Source of the DNA: CAZLYK01 sp964563495
GTDB taxonomy: Bacteria > Acidobacteriota > Blastocatellia > RBC074
Direction of reading: 5' to 3'
Assembly (NCBI GenBank): GCA_964563495.1
Contig: CAZLYK010000020.1
Coordinates: 1-55,643 of the forward strand
DNA: 55,643 nucleotides
Program-made: the position numbers and the translations under genes
Notes under the pieces: model-generated
Told to the model about the DNA's origin: nothing
Databases searched by the model: none
What the model saw: only the letters and a program-made list of their open reading frames with translations
Shown here: in pieces, positions 9,586-16,218 of the stretch
Layout of the letters: each line of letters begins with the position of its first letter
Numbering within the stretch: position 1 is the stretch's first letter

Positions 9586-9978
9586 TTAGTAGCGTGAACG
9601 ACCGCCACCACCGAACCCGCCGCGACCGCCACCGCCACCGCGGCCACCGCCGCCGCCGCGACCGCCGCCGAATCCACCGCGACCTCCGCCGCCACCAAAT
9701 CCTCCGCCGCCAAACCCGCTTCTCTCCTTCGGCCTGGCTTCGTTAACGGTCAGATTGCGACCATTGATCTCCGCGCCGTTGAATTGTGAGATGGCTGCTT
9801 CGCCTTCCTCCTTGGAAGCCATTTCCACAAACGCAAAACCGCGCGAGCGGCCCGTATCACGATCAGTCACAATTGAAGCCGACTCGACCGTTCCAGCCTG
9901 TGAAAACAGATCCATTAATTCCTCGTCCGTAGTCTGGAACGAGAGGTTACCAACATAGAGTTTCATGGACATAGACAT
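9586..9978 (-). CDS. Glycine-rich RRM RNA-binding protein
   Basis: A 130-residue RNA chaperone-like protein with one RRM (about residues 6-83), with RNP2 LYVGNLSF (7-14) and RNP1 RGFAFVEM (46-53). A Gly/Arg-rich tail (about 92-130) made of FGGGG and GRGG units follows. This layout matches bacterial and cyanobacterial Rbp proteins that bind single-stranded RNA and are often cold-responsive. I placed the start at ATG 9978 because AGGG precedes it by 8 bases. ATG 9966 (MKLYVGN) is also possible. The tail's DNA is an imperfect GC-rich tandem repeat. A 463-base leader region lies upstream, and the DEAD helicase follows on the same strand. Confidence 0.92.
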   Translation of the reverse strand: MSMSMKLYVGNLSFQTTDEELMDLFSQAGTVESASIVTDRDTGRSRGFAFVEMASKEEGEAAISQFNGAEINGRNLTVNEARPKERSGFGGGGFGGGGGRGGFGGGRGGGGGRGGGGGRGGFGGGGRSRY

Positions 9979-10441
9979 GTACCTTTCCCTGTTTCGGGGT
10001 TAAGAGAAGCTTCGAATCAGAATGTCTTCGGTGAACGGTAGCAGCGAAGGCGCGTGATCTGGCGTTCCAATGAACAGCTTCTGCAAGTTAAATTCAGCCT
10101 GCTCTCGAACCATCCATAACGCCGCCGCTAACTAAGAGGCATGTGGCGCATCACCGTCGATGCGCGAGAGAAGGATTAAACACTGTGCATAGTGCACTAT
10201 TATCAGCACTTTTGCAAGCGACCATTCCGCTATCCTCATGGCCGGGGTGGACTCAATCTGAGGTTCGTTCTGCAAGATCATCATTCAGGCGGCGTTCTCC
10301 GTTGTGTGATTAACAAGTTTACCGGAAAAAAAGTGACTGAATTGGAGTGCATCCCGTCAAAGAGAGAGGATCAATCGGACTTATCCGGTCAATCCTGGAT
10401 AAATCCTGTTCATCCTGTCTATTTAATTATCAGAGGTCAAA
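9979..10441. other. Intergenic region between divergent RRM and fecR genes
   Basis: 463 bases without a convincing gene. On the RRM side there is room for a long 5' leader, with a 7-bp hairpin GCGCATC/GATGCGC at 10146-10165. TTAAAC (10176) and TATTAT (10198), 16 bases apart, are a weak rightward promoter candidate for fecR. A CAGGATT repeat occupies 10382-10423 just before fecR. The 92-codon open frame at 10192-10470 has no family resemblance and crosses the fecR start, so I do not call it. Confidence 0.5.
10382..10423 (-). repeat. CAGGATT repeat before fecR
   Basis: The plus strand reads GTCAATCCTGGATAAATCCT and then GTTCATCCTGTCTATT, the reverse complement of the usual element. It ends 19 bases before the fecR ATG. 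No complementary arm is visible. Confidence 0.75.
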
Positions 10442-11233
10442 ATGCACGACACAGTAATTTCAATCATTAATAAAGTATTAGTCAGTTTCGTCATTCTCTG
10501 TGGTGGAAATGTCCTGGGACAGGATCTGGCGACGGCGAGGGTGTTGCACATCGAGGGACAGGTTGAAGTACTCAGGCAGCCCGGCGCACAGCCCAGGGCT
10601 GAGAAGATCGCATTCAAAGCCGAGGATCAGTTAAAAGCAGGCGATACAATTGTGACCGGTCGAAACGGCCGCCTGGTTCTGGGGCTCTCGGACGGATCGC
10701 AGGCGGTGATCGCGCCGAAGACGACAGTGGAGATCAAGGACCTGAGCCAATCGCCGCGCACGCTCTTCAATCTCATCAAAGGAAAAACGCGAGTCAGGAT
10801 AGAGAAGCTGGGTGGGCAGCCGAATCCATACCGGGTCAACACACCGACGGCGGTAATCGCGGTGCGGGGCACTATCTTCGACGTCCTGGTAGAAGATGAC
10901 CAGACCGAGGTCTTTCTGCACGAAGGCGAGGTGGAGGTAACCAACCTGAGGGCGCCGGGTCGTCCGGTCTTTATGGTCGCCGGGCAGAGGACGCGAGTGG
11001 TCATGCAGCTCCCCCCGACCCCGCCCGGGTCCTTCAAGGCGGGGCGCAATGACGATGATTTCAGAATCAGGCGCAACCAGGAGACTCGACAGGATAGCAG
11101 GCGCGCGGCCTATAGTCAGAGACCCGGCGCTGAACGCGGCGACGTTTCATCGACGGAGCGGGCGATCTCAAACCGTCGCGGCGACCCTGGCCGCGGCGGC
11201 CAACCACGAGGCGGCAGGAATAGACAGGATTGA
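10442..11233 (+). CDS. Exported FecR-domain protein
   Basis: A 263-residue protein with an N-terminal signal peptide (about 1-28, likely cleavage after VLG before QDL). A FecR domain (about 45-185) carries the hallmark RVNTPTAVIAVRGTIFDV followed by a V-x-EGEVEV strand pattern. FecR domains outside siderophore systems are periplasmic ligand- or protein-binding modules, often near CHASE2 signalling proteins. The C-terminal ~75 residues are Arg/Gly-rich and probably disordered. The final NRQD and the TGA stop come from a CAGGATT repeat. AGAGG precedes ATG 10442. The NtrC-type regulator and CHASE2 kinase lie just beyond the N gap, suggesting it is a sensory partner. Confidence 0.82.
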   Translation: MHDTVISIINKVLVSFVILCGGNVLGQDLATARVLHIEGQVEVLRQPGAQPRAEKIAFKAEDQLKAGDTIVTGRNGRLVLGLSDGSQAVIAPKTTVEIKDLSQSPRTLFNLIKGKTRVRIEKLGGQPNPYRVNTPTAVIAVRGTIFDVLVEDDQTEVFLHEGEVEVTNLRAPGRPVFMVAGQRTRVVMQLPPTPPGSFKAGRNDDDFRIRRNQETRQDSRRAAYSQRPGAERGDVSSTERAISNRRGDPGRGGQPRGGRNRQD

Positions 11234-11241
11234 CAGGATTT
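11219..11241 (+). repeat. CAGGATT repeat at the fecR stop, running into the N gap
   Basis: AATAGACAGGATTGACAGGA starts inside the fecR reading frame, supplies its TGA stop at 11231-11233 and disappears into the gap. On the far side the sequence resumes with AGGATTTAAG at 11342, which is repeat-like. The gap therefore probably interrupts a repeat element. Confidence 0.8.
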
Positions 11242-11341
11242 NNNNNNNNNNNNNNNNNNNNNNNNNNNNNNNNNNNNNNNNNNNNNNNNNNNNNNNNNNN
11301 NNNNNNNNNNNNNNNNNNNNNNNNNNNNNNNNNNNNNNNNN
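11242..11341. other. Assembly gap of 100 N
   Basis: Exactly 100 unknown bases, the conventional placeholder for a scaffold join of unknown length. Repeat-like sequence flanks both sides, so the break was probably caused by the repeat. The true distance between fecR and the regulator gene is not known. Confidence 0.95.
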
Positions 11342-11360
11342 AGGATTTAAGAACTCAATT

Positions 11361-12821
11361 ATGTCAGAACCCGGGCCTGGATCACGCAAGGTGCTGGTAA
11401 TCGATGATGAGCGCGGAGCGCGGATGGCGTTAGAGGTCCCGCTTCGCCTGAGCGGATACAAAGTCGCAACCGCTTCGGGAGGGCGCGAAGCCATCGCGAT
11501 CGGGCGGGAGAAGCGATTCGATGTGGTCCTGACCGACATCTACATGCCCGACCTCAACGGGCTGGAGGTGATTCGTGAATTCCGCCGGATCAGCCCCGAA
11601 ACGAAGATCATCGCGGTGACTGCGCAGGGGTCGCTTGAGGTAGCGCTGCAGGCAATCGAGGACGGCGCCTTCGATTTCATCGCCAAACCCTTCAAGATAG
11701 ATGAGGTGCTGGCACTGGTTGATCGCGCCGCGCAGCATTCGGGGACTGCCCATTCGGCTGAGCCCGAGCAGGAGCTTTCGAGATCGGGATTGATCGGCCA
11801 CAGCCCGCAGATGGTCAAAGCCTACAAACTGACTGCTCACGCGGCGCGGACCAATGCGACAGTGCTGATCGAGGGCGAATCGGGAACGGGAAAGGAGCTG
11901 ATCGCGCGCGCGATCCACCGGCACAGCAATCGAGCCGGGCGACCATTCACCGCCGTCAACTGCAGCGCAATGACCGAAACCTTGCTCGAATCGGAGCTCT
12001 TCGGCTATACCAAGGGCAGCTTCACCGGCGCCTCTGCCGATCGCGCCGGCCTGTTCGAAAGCACCGATGGAGGAACGATCTTTCTCGATGAACTGGGCGC
12101 GACCAGCCCTTCATTTCAGGCGAGCCTGCTGCGCGTGCTTCAGGAGAAGGAAGTGCGGCGAATCGGGGGCCGGGAGGCTCGCAAAATCGATGTTCGCGTC
12201 ATCGGCGCGACCAACACCAGCCTCGAAGAACTGGTCGGGCGCGGAGAGTTTCGCGCTGATCTATTCTACCGGCTGAGCGTGCTGGTCATCACCCTGCCCC
12301 GATTGTCCGACCGCGGCGCCGAGGATATCTCCCTCCTCGCTCATCATTTCCTGAAAAAACACGGCCGCGAAGGTCAATATCACATCGCCGAGGATGCCCT
12401 GAATTTCCTGGTGCGTGACCAGTGGCCCGGTAATGTCCGCGAGTTGGAGAACACGATCGAGCACGCGGTGGCGGTTTGTACCGACCATTTGATCACGATC
12501 GATGATCTGCCCCAACGCATGGTCGATCGCGCGGCTCTACCCTCTCCACCCCTTCCACCCCTTCCACCCCTTCCACCTGCTGCACCTGCAGAAAAAGCCG
12601 GCGTTTCGCTGATCGAAGATCGACCCACGCTGGCCGAGCTTGAACGCCGCTACATCCGATTAGTCCTGGCGGAGGCGGACTACAACAAATCCCGCGCCGC
12701 TGAAATTCTGGGGATAGACCGCCGCACGATCTATCGATACCTGGACCGGGGCGACGAACGGCGGGAATACGGCGGTCCTCACTCGAATGAGCAGATCAAA
12801 GAAGAAAATAGACAGGATTAA
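11361..12821 (+). CDS. Sigma-54-dependent response regulator (NtrC family)
   Basis: A 486-residue activator with three domains: a receiver (about 9-125, phospho-acceptor D59 in VVLTDIYMPD), an AAA+ domain (about 145-370) and a Fis-type helix-turn-helix (about 445-475). The AAA+ domain has Walker A GESGTGKE (172-179), the sigma-54 contact loop GSFTGA (219-224; the consensus has A at the second position) and Walker B GGTIFLDE (237-244). A proline-rich linker encoded by a 9-base tandem repeat joins AAA+ to the HTH. It should remodel RNA polymerase-sigma-54 when phosphorylated by the kinase gene that overlaps its end. Start ATG 11361 gives a normal receiver. The longer open frame reaching back through the gap is an artefact. 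The last NRQD and the TAA stop come from a repeat. Confidence 0.93.
   Translation: MSEPGPGSRKVLVIDDERGARMALEVPLRLSGYKVATASGGREAIAIGREKRFDVVLTDIYMPDLNGLEVIREFRRISPETKIIAVTAQGSLEVALQAIEDGAFDFIAKPFKIDEVLALVDRAAQHSGTAHSAEPEQELSRSGLIGHSPQMVKAYKLTAHAARTNATVLIEGESGTGKELIARAIHRHSNRAGRPFTAVNCSAMTETLLESELFGYTKGSFTGASADRAGLFESTDGGTIFLDELGATSPSFQASLLRVLQEKEVRRIGGREARKIDVRVIGATNTSLEELVGRGEFRADLFYRLSVLVITLPRLSDRGAEDISLLAHHFLKKHGREGQYHIAEDALNFLVRDQWPGNVRELENTIEHAVAVCTDHLITIDDLPQRMVDRAALPSPPLPPLPPLPPAAPAEKAGVSLIEDRPTLAELERRYIRLVLAEADYNKSRAAEILGIDRRTIYRYLDRGDERREYGGPHSNEQIKEENRQD
12545..12576 (+). repeat. 9-base tandem repeat encoding Pro-rich linker
   Basis: About 3.3 copies of TCCACCCCT inside the regulator gene encode SPPLPPLPPLPP, a flexible spacer between the AAA+ and DNA-binding domains. 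The copy number could vary between strains. Confidence 0.85.
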
Positions 12822-15297
12822 CAGGATTTCAACCGGATTAAACCGGACCGGATTGATCCTCATCTTCAGCCTGACGCTGGTGGTGATCGTCACATGGTTC
12901 GCACCCTCCCTCTCTGCAGCGTCATTGAATCTGCTCTTCCGGCTGCGCGGCGAGCTGAAAACGCCGGACGACATCGTCATCCTGGCGATCGACGATCAGA
13001 GCCTGCAGCGGATCGGCCATTGGCCATGGCCGCGCTCGGTCATGGCCGGCGCACTCGATCAGCTGTCGCAGGCCCAAGCCGGCAGCATCGGGCTCGATGT
13101 AGTCTACGCCGAGCCGACCACTGTCGAGGAAGATCGCAGGTTAGCGGAGGCGATCGAGCGGAGCGGCCGCGTCGTTCTCCCCGCCCAGTTGTTCGAGGCG
13201 AATTCAAATGGGAATCCGTCTACCTTCTGGCTGCGTCCGAGACCCGAATTTAGCGTCGTCGCCAGGGCCCTGGGCCATGCGCACGTTTCTCCCGAAGTCG
13301 ACGGTATGGTGCGGAGCATCCAGCTCAGCAAAACTGACGACCAGGCCGGCAGACTCTGGGCTTTCAGTGTCGAGGTCATCCGTGCGGCCGACCGCATCGC
13401 AGCCGATGATCTGGCGGAAGAGCCCGGGACGCTGCGCCTCGGAAAATACCGCATCCCGGTGCGCGACGAATCCGCCGGCTCGACCTTGCCGGGCGTGACC
13501 ATCATTCGCCAGAACGAGATGGCCATCAATTATGCCGGCCCGGCCGGGACGTTCCGGTATTACAGCCTGGCCGATCTGCTGGAGGGCAAAATCCCGGCCT
13601 CGGTGTTTTCAGGCAAGATTGTCTTGATCGGCGCAACCGCCGAAACCATGGGGGACACACGCGTCGTGCCGTTTATCCACTACCGCGCCTCGCGCAGCGA
13701 AGGCGGTCAGGAGATGCCGGGCGTTGAAATTCACGCGAATATCATCAACACAATTCGCCGCAATCTCTCATTACGTCATTTACCCGACTGGCAGATCCTG
13801 AGCGCAGCGATTCTGATCATTCTGCTCTGCACACTGGCGGTCAAGCGGTTTGACGGGTTTCGTCAGATCCTGGCGCTGGGAGTGATCCTGATCGCAATCA
13901 TTGCCGGCAGTCTGTTCGCTTTCGGTCGCTACCTGATCGTCCCGCCGCTGGCGCCGATGCTGACCGGTTTTCTGGTGGTCATTCCGCTGCTGCTCAATCG
14001 GGCTTTGGCCAACAGCCGCGAGCTGGACATCAAGCTGGCGGCGCTGGTCGGCAGCCAGCGCGGATTCCTGCCTGATGACCGACGGTCCGAGTTGATCACC
14101 GATCAAGCAGCCTTCAGAACGGATCTTCCGCGGAGCCTGGCATGGAAGTTACAGGCGGTTGACGACCTGACCACCAGGCTGGTGGCGCGTATGAGCTTTA
14201 TCAATCGCGTTCTATCGAGCATGGGTGAAGGCGTGCTCGTGTCCGAGTTGAGCGGGCGAATCGTCTTTGCGAATCGCGAGGCGACCCGGCTCTTCGGCTT
14301 TCAAGAGAGCGAGCTGATCGGCGAGAGTTTTATCGAACTCCTGGCCGATGGCGGGATCGTCGATCGAAACGGGCTGAGAGAAGCGATCAAAGACGTCGCC
14401 GGCGGGAAGACCTCTCAATTCGAGTTCGAACTGCCGTCGGCCGAGCCGCGCTACTATTCGATCCTGCTTTCGGCGCTCGGCTCCAGGAACGAAACGATCG
14501 CCGAAAGCGGAGACGCCGATCTGCTTCCGGCGAGCGAAGCGATCGGTTTCGTCGCGCTGATCTCAGACATCACCAAGCGCGTCGAGCTGGATAGAATCAA
14601 GACCGAGACCCTGCAGCTGGTCTCTCACGAGCTGCGCACCCCGCTGACCTCGATTCAGGGATTGAGCGACGTGCTGATCAAGTTCCCGGTCGCCGTTGAC
14701 CAGGCGAATGAGATGCTCAGCATGATCCATTCCGAAGCCGCCAGGCTGAGCGAAACGATCAACCGGTACCTGGACCTGACAAGGCTGGAATCCGGCGTCC
14801 GGTCGCTCAACCTGTCGCCGGTCTCCTGCCCGAAGTTGATCGCCGAATGCACGCGCAATCTCTCAGTCATGGCCGCCGGGCGCGGGATCGAGATCAACTC
14901 CCAAATCGATCCGACTGTCTCGATCATCAAAGCCGACGCCCAGCTTCTGACTCAAGCGGTCAACAACCTGCTCAGCAATGCGATCAAGTACAGCCCGCCG
15001 GGGACAGAGGTCATCGTCGGCGCGGAGCGAGATCAAAAGAGTGTCAGGATCAGCGTGCGCGATCAGGGCTTCGGAATCCCCGAGGAGTCGCGCGAAAAAA
15101 TATTTGAAAAGTTCTACCGGCTCGACCGTGATAGCTCCTCACAGGTCGTCGGGACAGGATTGGGCCTGCCGCTGGTCAAAGAGATTGTCGAACAACACGG
15201 CGGAAGAATCACCCTCGAATGCATTCCTTCACACGGATCAACCTTCACTATTCACCTGCCCACTGTTGATTTCCGGGACATGGCGCACGAATCATAG
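12787..15297 (+). CDS. CHASE2-PAS sensor histidine kinase
   Basis: An 836-residue membrane kinase. Order: TM1 (about 21-38), extracytoplasmic CHASE2 domain (about 45-325, with IVILAIDDQSL and HWPWPRS), three TM segments (about 335-405), a PAS domain (about 470-570), HisKA with SHELRTPLTSIQG (phospho-histidine near 613) and HATPase with N box NNLLSNAIKYSPPG and GTGLGLPLV. It probably senses a periplasmic cue and phosphorylates the NtrC-type regulator whose gene it overlaps by 35 bases. The CAGGATT repeat at 12807-12850 is read in frame and encodes IDRINRISTGLNRTG just before TM1. No later in-frame Met precedes TM1, so ATG 12787 is the best start. Confidence 0.9.
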   Translation: MSRSKKKIDRINRISTGLNRTGLILIFSLTLVVIVTWFAPSLSAASLNLLFRLRGELKTPDDIVILAIDDQSLQRIGHWPWPRSVMAGALDQLSQAQAGSIGLDVVYAEPTTVEEDRRLAEAIERSGRVVLPAQLFEANSNGNPSTFWLRPRPEFSVVARALGHAHVSPEVDGMVRSIQLSKTDDQAGRLWAFSVEVIRAADRIAADDLAEEPGTLRLGKYRIPVRDESAGSTLPGVTIIRQNEMAINYAGPAGTFRYYSLADLLEGKIPASVFSGKIVLIGATAETMGDTRVVPFIHYRASRSEGGQEMPGVEIHANIINTIRRNLSLRHLPDWQILSAAILIILLCTLAVKRFDGFRQILALGVILIAIIAGSLFAFGRYLIVPPLAPMLTGFLVVIPLLLNRALANSRELDIKLAALVGSQRGFLPDDRRSELITDQAAFRTDLPRSLAWKLQAVDDLTTRLVARMSFINRVLSSMGEGVLVSELSGRIVFANREATRLFGFQESELIGESFIELLADGGIVDRNGLREAIKDVAGGKTSQFEFELPSAEPRYYSILLSALGSRNETIAESGDADLLPASEAIGFVALISDITKRVELDRIKTETLQLVSHELRTPLTSIQGLSDVLIKFPVAVDQANEMLSMIHSEAARLSETINRYLDLTRLESGVRSLNLSPVSCPKLIAECTRNLSVMAAGRGIEINSQIDPTVSIIKADAQLLTQAVNNLLSNAIKYSPPGTEVIVGAERDQKSVRISVRDQGFGIPEESREKIFEKFYRLDRDSSSQVVGTGLGLPLVKEIVEQHGGRITLECIPSHGSTFTIHLPTVDFRDMAHES
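12807..12850 (+). repeat. CAGGATT repeat inside the regulator/kinase overlap
   Basis: AATAGACAGGATTAACAGGA followed by CCGGATTAAACCGG units. It is translated in two frames: NRQD-stop for the regulator and part of the N-terminal cytoplasmic segment of the kinase. No inverted arm is present. Confidence 0.85.
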
Positions 15298-15620
15298 CTC
15301 CGCAGGCTGTCGGTTTTCGCCACGCTCCCAACTCTGCAATTTCCGTGGATCGCCGCCAGTCACGGCTCAACCGTCAAAAACCCAATAAACATAGGCATTT
15401 CACCATCATCCTGGTTGCGGCACATGGCTTGCAGTGATCTCGGACGAAGATCGGCTCTGAGAGAGACAGGGGGGGTCTTCAAACAAAGGCGCGTTTCAAC
15501 CCAACCAAGGGGAGATCAACCGTCGGCGGGGGGTGTCCAATGACGCCGGTGATCGGATTGCGGTTGGAACGCGCCGTATCTCAAAAGAATAGATATCAAA
15601 TCAGAAGGAGTAACTTAAAA
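15298..15620. other. Intergenic region with sigma-54 promoter and long leader
   Basis: 323 bases between the kinase and the small exported protein. It holds a short inverted repeat CCGTG/CACGG (15343-15347 and 15361-15365), a possible activator site, then the sigma-54 promoter at 15419-15433 and a leader of about 175 bases to the ATG at 15621. An in-frame upstream ATG at 15540 exists but lacks a good ribosome site and would bury the signal peptide. Confidence 0.5.
15419..15433 (+). promoter_or_regulatory. Putative sigma-54 (-24/-12) promoter
   Basis: The bases GGCACATGGCTTGCA place GG at 15419-15420 and GC at 15431-15432 with exactly 10 bases between. This fits the invariant GG-N10-GC spacing and most of the consensus TGGCAC-N5-TTGCW. 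Transcription would begin near 15444. It lies directly after a gene pair encoding a sigma-54 activator and its likely kinase, which makes a chance match less likely. Confidence 0.65.
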
Positions 15621-16133
15621 ATGAGATCACTTATTAGTATCTTGAGCATGGCAGCCCTGGTTCTTTGTGCCATTGTATTTAACACGTCGATGGCCATGGC
15701 GCAGTCGACCATCCAGCGTAATCCACTTCGCGCGTTGAAGCGTGCGATCACCGAAGCCAATGCGCCGGCGCTCAGCACTGAGCAGGAGACGCAAATAACT
15801 GCCCTGATCACCCAATACCAGGCGGCGCTGCCGGATGAGCCGGATGAAGCCCTGCAGGCGGCCCGCGATGCTTTCAATGCCGCGTTGGTAGCCGGCGACC
15901 AGGCGGCCGCGCAAACTCAGGCCGCCTTGATCGCTAATCGGACGGCCGAGCTGCTCAATGCCCGGCTCAACCTCGAAGCTCAATTCACGATTGGTGTATT
16001 CACTGTGCTCAAGAGCGGCGGCCAGTTCGACCCGCTCCAGCAGAAATTCGGAGATGACCGTCTGCTGGCGCTGGTCGAATCTCTCAACAACCCGCACTTC
16101 GGTCGCGGCGGCAGCGGCCCCGGCCGCAGATAA
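15621..16133 (+). CDS. Small exported alpha-helical protein, unassigned
   Basis: A 170-residue protein with a clear signal peptide (about 1-28; cleavage expected after MAMA before QST). The mature part is Ala/Gln/Leu-rich and predicted helical, with regular L-x-x-Q and A-x-x-A patterns, recalling Spy/CpxP-like (LTXXQ) periplasmic proteins in style only. It ends in a short Gly/Arg tail. I do not recognise the family. AGAAGGAG at 15603-15610 fixes ATG 15621 and not the in-frame ATG at 15540. A sigma-54 promoter match lies 190 bases upstream, just after the regulator/kinase pair, so it is the likely target gene of that pair. Confidence 0.75.
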   Translation: MRSLISILSMAALVLCAIVFNTSMAMAQSTIQRNPLRALKRAITEANAPALSTEQETQITALITQYQAALPDEPDEALQAARDAFNAALVAGDQAAAQTQAALIANRTAELLNARLNLEAQFTIGVFTVLKSGGQFDPLQQKFGDDRLLALVESLNNPHFGRGGSGPGRR

Positions 16134-16218
16134 TAGACAGGATTGACAGGGTTTGTGCAGGATTGGACAGGATTCTATCCTGTCCAATCCTGCACAAACC
16201 CTGTCAATCCTGTCTATT
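16132..16218. repeat. Perfect 42-bp inverted CAGGATT repeat between convergent genes
   Basis: Left arm 16132-16173 and right arm 16177-16218 are perfect reverse complements around a 3-base loop. The element overlaps the TAA of the upstream gene and contains the TAG stop of the PQQ dehydrogenase on the other strand. A T-run follows the right arm, so it can act as a bidirectional terminator. Confidence 0.92.

Noticed and set aside
9600..9715. GC-rich tandem repeat as a minisatellite
   Set aside because: It is the coding sequence of the Gly/Arg-rich tail of the RRM protein, in frame throughout.
10192..10470. 92-codon open frame upstream of fecR
   Set aside because: No family resemblance, it crosses a repeat and the fecR start, and it has no ribosome site.
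11049..12821. A single 590-residue open frame joining fecR downstream sequence to the regulator through the N gap
   Set aside because: It is read through 100 unknown bases. The receiver domain has a natural start at 11361, and the upstream part overlaps fecR in another frame.
16132..16218. CRISPR-like reading of the repeated CAGGATT units
   Set aside because: Units of 9-12 bases in direct and inverted order without spacers of constant length, and no cas genes in the window.
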